Source: Salvia splendens
Taxonomy: Eukaryota; Streptophyta; Magnoliopsida; Lamiales; Lamiaceae
Assembly: GCF_004379255.2 (NCBI RefSeq)
Contig: NC_056036.1
Coordinates: 43,053,576 to 43,117,575 of the forward strand
DNA: 64,000 bases
Direction: 5' to 3'
The notes beneath the pieces are model-generated. The model was not told where the DNA came from and did no database searches. It saw only the letters and a program-made list of their open reading frames with translations. The position numbers and the translations under genes are program-made. Positions 51,941 to 63,890 of this stretch are shown here, one piece after another (within the stretch, counting starts at the first letter, position 1; every line of letters starts with the position of its first letter).

Positions 51941-51972
51941 TTCAGCCATGCTAAACCAGATTATCAGGAACT

Positions 51973-52867
51973 TCACTTGAGCTTAGGCGACTCGATCATC
52001 GTCATCAGATCAGAAAGACAGTCATCCTCCCAGTTCATCGCATAAGGCACCTTTGGCGACTGAGGAGATCGACAAGCAGGCGAACAGCAGCTAGGAAGCT
52101 CAATCAGCAGCATCTCTTCCGTTGTAGAATGTTTCAGCTGAAATATTAGTATGGTCAGTTCCAACTTTTGCTGATGATGAAATTACACGAAAAAAAAGCT
52201 ACCTTCTTCGAACAAATTGGAGGAGTAGCCTTCCTTGGTGATGGAAGTTCAGCAATATCTGCAATCAAATAACAAAAACTAATATTACTCACTAGAAACA
52301 ATAATGGGATAATCAAGTTGACCAAAATTCTGTTAAGTACCATTAGCCAGTCCCACTGTCTTCAAGAAGTAGTCCTTGTCAACGGTCTTCATCTGGGCTT
52401 TGATGCACTCCTGATGATTGTGTAGAAATCCCTCTTCTGCAACAGCATTCAGTTTTGGGATCTGCTTCGGGCGTGGCATAGCCGAGTTTGTGAGGTCACC
52501 GAGTGCTTTCCTACCACCAACTCTTCCTTTCTCAGCTGCCTTGGATGATTTTCCTTTCACAGTTGCAGGATCTTTCTTTATGAAGCTATCTTTCTTCATG
52601 GAGGGAAGAGCAGAAGGGTTTCTTGAGTTTGATATGTCGTTAAGTGCTTTCCTTCCACCAAGAGCTCCTCCTCTCGTACCTGCTTTGGTTACATCAGTCT
52701 TTCCCACAGGAGTAGTGCCTGCGCACAAATCAACACATGAGCGAATGTCTATCATAGATTGATTAAAATTAAATATTCTTCAAAAGAGTGTTGTTTATGG
52801 AACAGTTACCATTGTAGAGAAAGTTTTGGTTCTGATCTTGGATCAGACGATGAGCCGGGGTTGCCAT
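51973..52867 (-). CDS. PATRONUS-like plant securin
   Basis: PATRONUS proteins protect centromeric cohesion by inhibiting separase and are destroyed by the APC/C. Four exons: 52810-52867, 52341-52718, 52203-52258 and 51973-52137. The sum is 657 nt, giving 218 residues. Two D-box/KEN-region-like blocks are present: GGRKALNDISN and GGRKALGDLTN, each with RxxLxxxN. FLHNHQECIKAQ matches the family's conserved FLHDHxxCIKxQ block. The C-terminus has SPQSPKVPYAMNWEDD. The start MATPAHRLIQDQNQNF is strong. A 5' leader exon is likely at about 53712-53820 (donor ACC/GTGAGT). The tail is shorter than in some relatives. Confidence 0.88.
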
Positions 52868-53811
52868 GAGTGCTTGTTTTCAGTAGAGAGACAGCAAATC
52901 AAAGTGGATTCTGAGAAGCAAAAGAAACAAAGAACTATAACCCTTCCACAAAGTGAATGGCAATATGGTTATGGCATATCTATATGCTAAAAAAAATAAG
53001 GAACCAGCCAAAAAATCAAGAACTAGAATCATTCCACAAGATTATCTGAGAAGCAACACGGCTTTGATCTTGATTCCCACCAAATTTAGGAGAGAAATTG
53101 AATTTCACAGATCGAGCCACGCCTATGTTACAAGACCTTCTTGAACCCTAGAACTTCATTGGAATGAAAACTTCTTCTACAAATCAAACTTAATCAGTTC
53201 TACCACAACACATTCAAAAGATACATACAACATAATGCACAAAAACTTCAACACAAATTCTCTTCCTGCTACTGTCAGACTTGAAAATTAGCAATTCACC
53301 CCCTTTCGTATGTAAAATAACCCTAAGATACGCCAGCGATTGCCTCTTAATTTCCAATTTCTCAATTAACCATCATTTCATCGAATCTATTTTCACATAA
53401 TCAAACGCCAAACTCAAAATCGACAAATTCTACAACATCTAAACAGAAGGCGAGTACACATAGAGGCTTTCCAAGATCTAATTCACAGAACCGTTTAGCT
53501 ACCTTCAGTGCACTCAATCATAGTCATAAAAATTAAAATATTCTGAGAATTAATTCGGATTTTCCAAAAGCTTTGAAAACATAATGATTACAGATATGAA
53601 AAAAATACACATAATAAACATTTGTACACAAGATTCAGTCCGATTACACCATCCATGGAAATCACAGCGAAATCTCAAAAGGTTTTAAGCAAAGATTACT
53701 CACGGTATTCTTCAAAAGTTTGTTGCCCGGTAACTTCTGTTTTTGATTATTCCTCGATCAAATTGGGAAATGGAGTAGATTTCTGTTGGAGCTTAAGAAG
53801 GCGGTAGAGTT

Positions 53812-53822
53812 ACAACGGTCAA
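53812..53822 (-). promoter_or_regulatory. MSA-like mitotic element near the PATRONUS-like gene
   Basis: ACAACGGTCAA contains the AACGG core of the M-phase-specific activator bound by three-repeat MYB factors. It falls at the presumed promoter/5' leader of a gene whose family acts in mitosis. Confidence 0.45.
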
Positions 53823-53989
53823 ATTTGTGGCTTCAAAGAGAGACACGCCCCTATATAGGCGTTTATTTACGGCATTGCCACCAACAATTACATTCGGGCT
53901 TCATCGGAATAAAGCCTATATTGAAGAGGTTGGGCCGGCCCAGCTGTGTTGTGATATTCATTGAAGGCCCGATTGTATAGACAAACACT

Positions 53990-55450
53990 TGTATGCGCGT
54001 ATGCATTCATCGTTGACGCCTCCCGTGCAATTGCGGAATAGCCTCATGTACTATCGCCGCCGCCGCCGCCTCCTCCCTCCCTATTTACCGTTGTTGCGTA
54101 TTCCCTCCTCACCATTGACATTGCGGTATTCCATGGCCTCACGACTTAATGCGATTAATTCATTTAGGTGCCGTTTGATTGCTAGGACAATATTACAGCG
54201 AGATACAATATGGGATAAGTAACAATTAAATCTTGACAATAAGTAAATTGTTTGTTTGGAATGATAGTTTGTGTGCATATTAATACATAGTACTACTACT
54301 TACTAATTTACTCAAAAACCCATAATTTTTACACGACATAAATTGAAGAGCTTGGATTTTTGTGAAAAAAAAAAATAAAAGAGTAACATTGTAGTACAAA
54401 ACATTGAAGCTAAGATTAATTTGTTGGAGGGGGCGATACTGATCCATTATTTTATGATTATCTATACATGAGTTTCATTCTTATAAACCGAATATTATAA
54501 ACCGAACATGAATGGATATAATCTAGAGTTCTAATCTTGCTAATCAAAATTTATGTTTCTTGTATAGATTTAATAGAATTAACGAAATGAAATACGACTA
54601 TACACGATGATGGAAACCTGCTATATCTTAATTCCCAAGTTTTATTTTTCAATTCCAAAAATATACTAGCTAATAATTAGAGTTGGTTGGCCAAACCCAT
54701 GCAAGTAAATATTTGTTACGTATGAAGACTAATGCATTCACCAAATTTCAGTTACTCTATTTGTTTTTCCATCCATTTCAAAAATCATCATATCTGCCTA
54801 TATTTGATAGACGTACCAAGTTTCATTAAATGATACATACGTCATACATATATACATGTCAATCCGACCAAAGTTAGATACATCGATTTATTTTTCTTTC
54901 AATTTCGACCTAACACATTCTTCAAGATGTTACTCATAATGTTTTCAATTTTTAGATATTGTCAATGTGAATAGCAGCTTGGTTAATGAGATGTTTTCCT
55001 TTGAAGTTGGAGAAGATGGAGTATTATTTTTGATTGAGTTCATCTTGATTTTATGTAACTGAGTTTGAGCATTTTTTGAAAAAGAGTTTGATTTTTCAAA
55101 AATTTTGATTTGTGTCTCGAATATATATATGATGTATTGTGTACCCAAGTATAAAATTCAGACCTGAACGACACCAGTTACTGCATTGAATTAAACTCCA
55201 ATTCAAATAAAAGAGAAAAAAACATAGAAAAGAATCTTGCAACAAAATATTAAATGAATACATAAATGGGTGAAGCAATTATTGAAGTGTGTGCTTAGAT
55301 TTGAGTGTTGGCAAATGCATTAAATATTTCGATAAATAACAATTAAAGACTTCAATCCACCCTCTTAAATATTTTCTATCAAGTAATTCATCAATCATTC
55401 ATTTCGCAATAACCACTTTCCTACTTTCCTTTCAAAAGTTTTATCACTAT
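53990..55450. other. Intergenic region
   Basis: A GCCGCCGCCGCC microsatellite (54054-54071) lies in a small GC-rich patch; the rest is AT-rich with no gene recognised. Confidence 0.6.
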
Positions 55451-55805
55451 TAGGGCATTAGAGCATCCGCAGCGGTGGCAAAAGACGCCACCGCCGTCCG
55501 CGCCGTTGGCAAGGCGCAGGACCGCCGCCGCTGCAGCCGCGCCGCTGGCACGGCGCTGCTCGATGTATCGAGCACGTCCGTGCCAGCGGACGCACACGTG
55601 GCGCGCTCCCATTCGTCAACGGCATAGCCGTTGTGTTTAAACTTTTTTTTACTTTTTTTTTAAAATCGGTATTTAATTATAAATAATGCTAAAAAATAAA
55701 AAAAAAAATTTCCAAATCCCAAAAATATGGCCGTTTTTTTCCCGTTTTTTCTGAATTTTTTTGATTTTTTTTTATTTTTTTTCCCCAAAAATCATCTATA
55801 AATCA

Positions 55806-56147
55806 GCGCGGAAAGATGTCGAAAGAGCCTTCGGGGTCCTTCAAGCTCGATTCAACATTGTGAAGGCCCCGGCTCGGCTGTGGTACGTGAATAATATCGC
55901 CGACATCATGTTCACGTGTATTATATTACACAACATGATTATAGCCGACGAAGGGCCGAGGGCGGCTAGCTTCTACGACGAGGACGAAGCCGGAAGCTCA
56001 ACAGCGAGGTCTCCCCTACGCCGAGGCGAGCATACGACGGTTGGCCAGAGGATCGAGACAAGACACACAATGCGCGATACTCGAATCCACAATCAACTAC
56101 AAGAAGACCTAATCAACCACATGTGGGCGAAATTCGGCAACGAGTAG
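55806..56147 (+). pseudogene. PIF/Harbinger transposase C-terminal fragment
   Basis: It contains ARKDVERAFGVLQARF, which holds the last catalytic Glu of the DDE nuclease, followed by ILHNMIIADE and an acidic tail ending WAKFGNE. Everything before it, including both catalytic Asp residues, is missing; AT-rich DNA abuts directly upstream. It is not functional. Confidence 0.85.
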
Positions 56148-56156
56148 TGTCATTTT

Positions 56157-56240
56157 TAATTTTTAGGATTTTAATTATGTAATTTTTAATTTTTAGGATT
56201 TTAATTATGTAATTTTTAATTTTTAGGATTTTAATTATGC
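56157..56240. repeat. Three copies of a 30-bp TTTTAATTATGTAATTTTTA-type unit
   Basis: TTTTTAGGATTTTAATTATG repeats three times just after the transposase fragment stop. Confidence 0.85.
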
Positions 56241-56674
56241 AATGTTTAATTTTATTTGTCATTTGTACTATTTATTGTGGGTTTTAAATGAATTTTAATA
56301 TTATGGAAATGTTTTTGTGTAATTGAATTTTATATTAATTGTGCTCGTCCTTGCGGAAGAGCACAGTTGTGGGTGTTGTGCTCTTGCCAGAGAGCAGGCA
56401 TGAATAGTACCGCCCGGGCCCACAACCGTGCCGCTGGCAAGAGCACGGGCGCGCCCTATAACGCGCCACGTCAGCAGTTTTATCCTCCTACCTCCCCACC
56501 TGCAGTGGGGCGCCCTAAGGCGCGCCCTATAGCGCGTCATGTCATAATTTTTTTAATATTTACAAAATCCATACGAATTTAAAAAAAATAATACATTAAA
56601 ATACGAATTTCATAAACTTCATTTCATTTAATAAAAATTAATACATTACAATGCGAATTAAAAAAAACGCAAAC

Positions 56675-57715
56675 TCAGCGACGGCGGTTACGAGCCCACA
56701 CTTCTTCAATCATGCCACTCAAGAGCTGTGCATGCTTCTGTTGGTTGCGCATTGAGGCTTGTCTAGATAGAACCTCTTCGAAGCCTAACGGTAACCCTCT
56801 ATCGGGTGTGTCGGTCGATGTGCCGGAAGAGCTAGATGCACGGTCGTCTTCATTCCAGTCGGTGATGCTTCCGCCTTCACTCTCGACTATCATGTTGTGC
56901 ATGATTATGCACGCATATATGACATCGGCGATGACTTCCTTGTGCCAGAAACGAGTCGGCCCTTTCACAATTGCCCACCGTGATTAGAGCACCCCAAATG
57001 CCCGCTCGACATCCTTCCGCGCCGCCTCCTGCTTTTGCGCAAATAAAACCCTCTTCTCACCAATTGGGCAGCTGACCGTCTTTAGGAAAACTGGCCACCG
57101 TGGGTAGATGCCATCGGCCAAGTAGTACCCCATATGGTATTAGCGTCTGTTGGCAGTGAACTCGATGGCCGGACCGTTGCCGTTAAATTGGTCGGTGAAG
57201 AGGGTGGACGAGTTGAGGACGTTGATGTCGTTGTTCAACCCGGCTACGCCGAAGTAAGCATGCCAGATCCAGAGCCGATGGTCAGCGACGGCTTCGAGGA
57301 TCATCGTCGGGTGGCTGCCCTTGTATCCACTTGTGAATTGGCCCCTCCACGCCGTCGGACAATTCTTCCACTCCCAGTGCATACAGTCGATGCTCCCGAG
57401 CATCCCGGGAAACCCGTGCGCCCTCTCGTGCATCTGCATCAGACCCTGGCAATCAGTGGTTGTCGGTTTGCGCAAATATGTGTCGCCATAGGCCTCTACT
57501 ATCCCCCGACAAAAGCTCTTCAGACACTCGTGGCCTGTAGTCTCCCCACAGTGGAGGTACTCGTCAAAAAGGTCCGCCGTGGTGCCGTATGCCAACTGAC
57601 AAATAGCAGTCGTGCACTTTTGCAATGGTGTAAGGCCGGGTTTCCCGATGCCGTCCTCCCGAAACGTGAAGTATTCAGACGAACTAGAACTATTGGTGTC
57701 GTCGCCGAGATTCAT
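56675..57715 (-). pseudogene. PIF/Harbinger transposase, nonsense-inactivated
   Basis: DDE transposase of the plant ALP1-like type. Visible motifs are LTPLQKCTTAICQLAYGT, GMLGSIDCMHWEWKNCP (first Asp), GVAGLNNDINVLN, GYYLADGIYPRWP (second Asp), KDVERAFGVL (Glu) and the tail VWARNRRR. Two in-frame stops break it: a TAA before YHMGYYLADG (near 57140) and a TAA right after AFGVL (near 56986), each explained by CAA to TAA. The N-terminus (MNLGDDTNSSSSS) is shorter than usual for the family. No partner ORF1 lies in this element; a dead one is at 60080-61464. Confidence 0.9.
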
Positions 57716-58079
57716 TTTGGTTGGATGTAGAGAGAGAATATGTAAAGAGATAGTCGATATGTTCGTATGCACAACTGAATGAGAAACGAAATTTAAATAG
57801 AAAATCAAAACCGCGTGCCATCGTCCGAGTCGATCGTCCGCGACCTCCACAATGGGTGGACGATGGCGCGGACGATGATCATCGTCCGCGACAGCCGCAA
57901 TGGGGCGGACGATGGCGCGGACGATGACCATCGTCCGAGCTATCCTCCACGACCGAAGTATAGGGCGCGACTATCGTCCGCGCCCTATGGCAGGCACCCG
58001 CAATGGGTGCGGACGATGCATGGCGCGGACGATGCGCGCCATCGGGCGTGCCATCGTCCGCCCATTGCAGATGCTCTTA

Positions 58080-59264
58080 TTGATTCTTCAATCAATATTA
58101 ATATGCATTTAATATGTTTTGCTTAGGAGTTAGGCTTGGCCATCCTAATTCCATGCCGTAGAATAACAACATTTCATTATTTTACTTATTAATTATAAAT
58201 TAGCTTAGAGTATAGCTGGTCATTTTGCTAAAGAAACGCTCAAAATCAAAAAGAATTTCAACAAAGCACAAATAGAAAACAATAGTAAAGCACCAACTAC
58301 AACAACTATGATTACTGGTAAATTAGAACGAATTAATTTGATATCATAATAGATACTACTCATTTATGTGGAGTATTAATTTATTACTCTGTGGTAAAAT
58401 TAATTTTAATTTATAACACAAAAAAAAAGCAAATATCAAGGTATTGCCCATTTGAAAAGGATCTATGTGGAAATTACAAACATTAACAGAATTAAAATTG
58501 ACTTGTTTTTAAAAATAATTAATTGAATTATTTTGTTGGTTCATTGAGAACAAGTGATCATAACTAAGTTAGTATAAAACAAACAAACAAACCAAAACCA
58601 AAACCAAAACACAAACTAAAATAAACAAATAATGACGGAAACTAATATGGACGGATCAGTTCTGATAGACAGGGGCAGACACACGCAAGGAGAGGGTAGG
58701 GCTAAGCTAAGCCCTTACCCAAAAAGAATATTTTTTATTTTTTCTATTACTATTTTTTTTAATTTTAAAATTGTCTTAAGCCCTTACTAAATGATTGCTT
58801 TTGAAGATCAAATTACTAAAAGTTAAATGAATAGAGGGGCTAAAATTAAAAATAGAGCAAAATAAAAAACCATGACTGTCATGATGTTCCGGAAGAAGAC
58901 GACTTAGAAAATGTTACTTGAATAATATTATTATATTATAAATACTTACAAAAGTGGGAGTACTTATACTTTAAAAAGCGTGCCAAGACCCTTTTATTAT
59001 TTCAAAATAGAATTGCATTGATTATATTAAGTGCTGCACTAATAGAGGCATGTACTTTGCGTCAGGCAAAATTAAATTCATAACTTAATTTTCTAAAAAG
59101 GATCTCAATAACTTAGTCTATTTTGCGGCGTATTAATGCGTAAGATAAGTTTTCGCTACTTATTATTCTTTTCTCTTTAGTTCAATAATGCAAAATCTTA
59201 ATTTTTGTTTACAATTCGTTGTGTTGAGAAATTGTAAATATGAAAAAAAACATGGTTTGTATTG

Positions 59265-59309
<45 letters not shown>

Positions 59310-59570
59310 TTTGTGATAAAATAATTGAATTTTGTCAACTCCGTTTGAGTTTAAGATATTTGGAGTAGATAATTTTTTATTGAACTTTGAGTTTGAACTG
59401 TTTGAGTTAAATAGCTTGCATTTGTTTTCCATGCTATTTGTCCGCGTCTATAGCTATTGCGTTGTAATATTTTAATTTATGCATTGGTTTAGTTTCATGT
59501 ATAAAATATTTATGCTTTTTAGAATTATTGATTTTTTTTGCACGATTGCTGTTTTTCATATTTATAATAT
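58080..59570. other. Gene-free AT-rich region
   Basis: A (TA)n run of about 38 bp lies at 59268-59306. Otherwise nothing is recognisable. Confidence 0.65.
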
Positions 59571-59574
59571 AATA

Positions 59575-59733
59575 CTCACTCGTCTCAACTAAGTTGAGTC
59601 GTATTACTCTTTGAGATTTTCCAATTAAATTGAGTCATTTCCTTAACAAAAAACAAAACATCCAAGCATTCTTACTTTATTCCATTATCTACGTCCCCAA
59701 AAGTTATATATCAACTTAGTTGAGAAGGAGAGG
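59575..59733. mobile_element. MITE with CTCAACTAAGTTGA ends
   Basis: Left edge CTCACTCGTCTCAACTAAG and right edge, reversed, CTCCTTCTCAACTAAGTTG are inverted repeats. TA precedes the left end; the right TA is lost. Confidence 0.7.
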
Positions 59734-59749
59734 GCATTTGGAGGCCTTA

Positions 59750-61793
59750 GAGCATCAGCAATGGAGGCGTCAAAACGGCGACGCCGATTTTTCGCCGACG
59801 CCGGTTCTGACGCCGAACCATTGCGACCGGCGTCGGCGAAATCGGCGTCAATTTCGGCGTACCCATGCCGATTCGTGTGGTGACGCCGGTTCTAACGCCG
59901 ATCCTCACGGCGCCATTGTAGGCCCCGGATCGGCGTCAGACCGGCGTCAGAATTTAATTTTTAATTTTTTTTTTCAAAAACACTATATATACGCGCTTTG
60001 GACTTCATTTTCATTAGCACCACTTGTTTTAACGAGTACTCTCTCTATCTTTCTTTCTGTACAAGATCAATAACGAGCAATGGAGAACAACTACGCAGGA
60101 ACTGCAGTGACTCCCGGGGGATGGTCTCAGACTCCCCCGACTCCCGGGGTAGGGTCCCAGACTTCCCCGGCTCCTGGGGGAGGTGGTTGGCCTCCGATGA
60201 CCGGGTACTACAACATGTACCCGTGGCAGTAGATGATGCCGGGCTGGGCACCCGGCATGCAGCCCCCTATGCAGATGATGCCGGGGTGGGCACCCGGGAT
60301 GCAGCCACCGGCGCAGCAGATGATTCCACCGCCGCAGGGGACGCCCGGGGGGACAACGCCTATCGGCCGACTTTTGATTTTTCCACCAGTTCTTCGCACA
60401 CATCGACCCCAACGGATGCACAGTATACGGAGACCTTCTCCTTAGCGGACTTGGGGTTTTGATATTAACGAGGTTCCGAAAACTCTCATTCAAAGCTAGG
60501 GAGTAGGGCGGGGTAAGAAGAAGGGCAAGGCCAAGAAGGTCGGCGAGTCGTCGCAGCCGGAGGAGGATAGCCGGGTCCGGATGAAGTGGATGGACGCGGA
60601 GAACGTTGCGCTTGCCAAGGCGTGGGTGAGTGTCTGCGACGATCCTCTCGTTTCGAACAACCAGAGGATCGTCAACTTGTGGGCCAAGATAGCCGCAGCC
60701 TACAGGGCATTTTGCCCTGAAGGGAGACCGCGCACCGGGGAGGAGTGCCGGAAGTGCTGGGACCGAATCAGGTCTGGCGTCTCTTAATTTTCGGGTTTGT
60801 ACGCCAACGCCCTCCGCATGCAGACCAGTGGCCAAACAGAGGAAGACTGCAGGAGGATTGCGGAGAGAGCCTACCCCGATCCGCAGAAGAAGTACTATGA
60901 GTTCACCTACTGCAACTGCTACGTTGTGCTCAACGAGTCGGAGAAATTCCGGGCAGGTGTCGACGCTGGCTGGCCGAAGAAGCAAAAACTGAACTATACC
61001 GGAGATTATAGCGGCAGCAGCGGTGGTTCGACAGACCTCCCCGAGACGGCCCAGGAGGTCCCGACCCCTCGTTCGTTCGGTTGCCGACCTCGCCCGGTTG
61101 GCCAAAGGCGGGCACAACAGGTTGCGAGGGCGGGCACCCCGAGTTCCTAGGGGGTCCATTCGGCATCCCCCCTCGGCAGGTCTACCGAGGAGCTCAAATT
61201 CTTCGCGCGCCAACAAACGCGCGCTCAAATGGTGAAGACCTTAGCGGACTTCTAATCGACGGTGGACCCCGAGGTGAAGGATTATCTTCGTGTATTGCTC
61301 CAGAGCCAGCGTGAAGAATTGGAGGCGATGAGGAGGGAGACCGGCGGGAATAGCCACGGCGTATACGGCGACAGAGGCGGCGGCGACGACGGTGAAGAAG
61401 GGCTGGGCGACGACGGTGAAGAAGGGCTGGGCGACGACGGAGACGAGGACGGCGGCGAGGAGTGATTTTTTTTTACTTTTTTTTATTGTACTTTTTAATT
61501 TTTGTACTTTTTTTAAATTATTGTACTTTTTTTTAAATTTAATGTACTTTTTAAATTTTAATAGTATTATTCGAATTTCCCGTATTTGTCTAGTAAATTA
61601 AATTCCGTATGTTGATACGATTGTAAATTAAATTATATAATTGTTATTAGTGATGTGGATAGGTAGTGAGAAGGCTATGTGAGGGCTGTTTGATGTCCAG
61701 TTGATGTGGCAAGCTATGTGGCAGGAGAATTTTAGTGCTGATGATGTGGCAGTGTGGAGGCTATGTGAGGGCTATGGGAGATCCTAGGTTCTT
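59750..61793 (+). mobile_element. PIF/Harbinger element carrying ORF1 only
   Basis: The left end GAGCATCAGCAATGGAGGCG follows TTA (59747-59749), the superfamily's target site. The subterminal zone is full of GGCGTC/GACGCC motifs. A dead ORF1 gene occupies the middle; no transposase is present. The right border is uncertain: GATGTGGCAGTGTGGAGGC and GGCTATGTGAGGGCTATGGG repeats at 61664-61793 look like the other subterminal zone, but could belong to a separate MITE. Confidence 0.6.
60080..61464 (+). pseudogene. PIF/Harbinger ORF1 (Myb/SANT-like) pseudogene
   Basis: PIF/Harbinger elements need an ORF1 DNA-binding protein beside the transposase; plant copies are often misnamed glutathione S-transferase T3-like. 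Pieces visible: Pro/Gly/Met-rich N-terminus (MENNYAGTAVTPGGW, GWAPGMQPP twice), a trihelix/SANT-like block (MKWMDAENVALAKAWVSVCDDP, truncated here in quoting, and WAKIAAAYRAFC), then YEFTYCNCYVVLNES, RPRPVGQRRAQQVARAG, and a tail with EGLGDDGE repeats. Stops at about 60230 and 60785 and several frameshifts separate the pieces. Long open frames on the other strand here are side effects of GC content. Confidence 0.8.
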
Positions 61794-63885
61794 ATAAAAA
61801 AAAATTTCCAGACATGTGTTTATCGTTGATCCATCTTCGACATCTTGTCAGAAGATGACGTAGGGGATGCTAGACGTAAATGGTCCATCGATAAATATTT
61901 CTAGTGAAATATTTTTACCAACAAAGTGTATTCACCAGCTACTATAATTATTGGAGTAAAAAAAAATTTCGAATTACCGACGGAAAATTCCATTACGTAT
62001 ATGTATATATATGTATGTGTGTGTGCAATCATTCGTACTATATTTATGTGGCCCCTCATCTCGTGGGGCCTATGCGATTTTTTATGCATACGCACAAGAA
62101 TATCTATCATTGATTTCTAATCAAAGCATTATGTTTTTCATTATCTCATAATGACACACAAATAATTTATTTTCAAAGTTTTTCATAATCTCATCTACTT
62201 CTTACCGTCATGACAACAATAAATACTAGAATGTGGGAATAGTTGAGGAAACTTTGCTTTAATATTCTTGGTCACGTTTTGCTGACATTTCAGTTATTTC
62301 GATCTAATATTGATATAAGAATAAATGAAGACACTGACACAAGAGTGACAAAAAGTTAAAAATATAAATGAGGAATAAAATTTAACAATTTTTAATACAT
62401 AATCTTAGGTTCAAATTTAGCTTGAAAAGTTTTATTTAACTTTTTGACTTCTTTGAATTTGGAGTTCCGTTAAATAAGAAATGAAGAAATTATATATGGT
62501 TCGTTATTTCATGTATAATTTTATGTGCAATAATTGAATATTTAATTGTAGTAGCAAAATTCGCGTGTCTAAAATATGACTTAACATGTCGGATTTAAAT
62601 TGAAAAATCAAAGTTTATACTAATTTTTGTTCTATCCTAAATTCAAGTGATATTAGAGAAAGATACTAATGGAGCATGTATAATATTAATATTTTCTATT
62701 GTGTCCCCCAAAACTCCATGTGTATATCGGAAAACAACTTTACAAAAAGTTTAATTTTACTTAATTTTAGATTGGGAAAGATTAAAAGTTACATTTTCAA
62801 GCAATGGCAAATGTCAAAACCGAAGCTCCACCAAAATGTTTCCCCCACGCGCACGTGAAATACACACTCATTTTTCTATATTTATCATTTTACTAGTACT
62901 ATAGTGTCCAAACTCCAACATGACAAACTTTCTTCCAAATTTAATAACTTCAAATTTGTTTGCAAATATCTTGAACTTATGTTTTATAGGGTAAATTGAA
63001 TTCGGCGTAACATGTCGAATTAATAGGGTAAATTATATAGGCAAGTAAATCGGTCAAAATAAAGCGACTTCATTGTTAATAATTAATAGGGTAAATTATG
63101 TTGGTTTGTGTGTTATTTTAGTTTAAAATTCAATTTATAAAATTCATAATTACTTCAACCAAATCTTACATTCATAAAAATACTCTATCCGTCCAAAAAA
63201 CAGTCTTAACCTTTTATTTTAATTCGTTCGCTAAAATTAGTCTCATACTAAAAATAACAATTTAATTTCAATTTAAAACTCACTTTTTGTCTTTCTCTAT
63301 CCGACTCTATTCATATTTTTTTTTCTTAATTTACCTATTTGATCTCCGTTTACTAATTTTTACTATTTTTATATTAAAATTTGTATCATTAACCGATATT
63401 ATTATTTTTAAGATCATTTTCAATCATACTGCAAAAGTGAGTTTTAGTGTAGAAAATTTCTCCAACCATATACCAAGCTTAAATATATTTTTAATATTTT
63501 TTATGAAACAACACCAATATAGTGTTACTATAAAAATTTTATGAGATAAAAATTCAAAAATTGTGTAAATAATTGGATTAAAACTACTTTTTAATGAGAC
63601 GTATACTCAAAAATATATTTGAGTTTGGTGTAAATGATCGGAGATGGTATAACGAAAGATTATTAATTTTGATTGATGTTCTTAATTCAGTGGCCATAAA
63701 TTTAACAACCCATAACATGGAAAGGAGAAAGGTATATGAAATATGGTCCATAGAAATCCAACTATAAATAGACACGTGTCCCACCAACTAGCTCTACCTG
63801 AAATCAGACCCAACTATAATCCAAAAGATAATAATCCAAGCGGGGTGGAGCCCACAATCCCTTCGCACAGTGTTAAAAGCCAGCC
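61794..63885. other. Gene-free AT-rich region
   Basis: No gene recognised. A degraded Stowaway-like end (CTCTATCCGTCC) is near 63182. GACACGTGTC (63771-63780) lies eight bases after CTATAAATA near the window end and may be part of a promoter for a gene outside it. Confidence 0.55.
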
Positions 63886-63890
63886 CTAAG

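Larger units (their letters stand above)
55461..58076. mobile_element. PIF/Harbinger composite element
   Basis: Outer ends GAGCATCCGCAGCGG (left) and GAGCATCTGCAATGG (right, reversed) are 3 mismatches apart over 15 bases. TTA flanks both sides (55458-55460 and 58077-58079), the 3-bp target duplication of this superfamily. Subterminal zones are GC-rich, with many GGCGCGGACGATG copies on the right. Two transposase pieces in opposite orientation lie inside, so this is either one element inserted next to or into another, or a rearranged element. The inner border is near 56340-56540. Confidence 0.75.

Noticed and set aside
59163..59432. A frame with a long alternating Tyr/Ile run
   Set aside because: It is the translation of a (TA)n microsatellite.
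60029..61228. A 399-codon minus-strand frame
   Set aside because: It lies antisense to the Harbinger ORF1 pseudogene, is Arg/Pro/Leu-rich, and has no recognisable domain. GC content explains its length.
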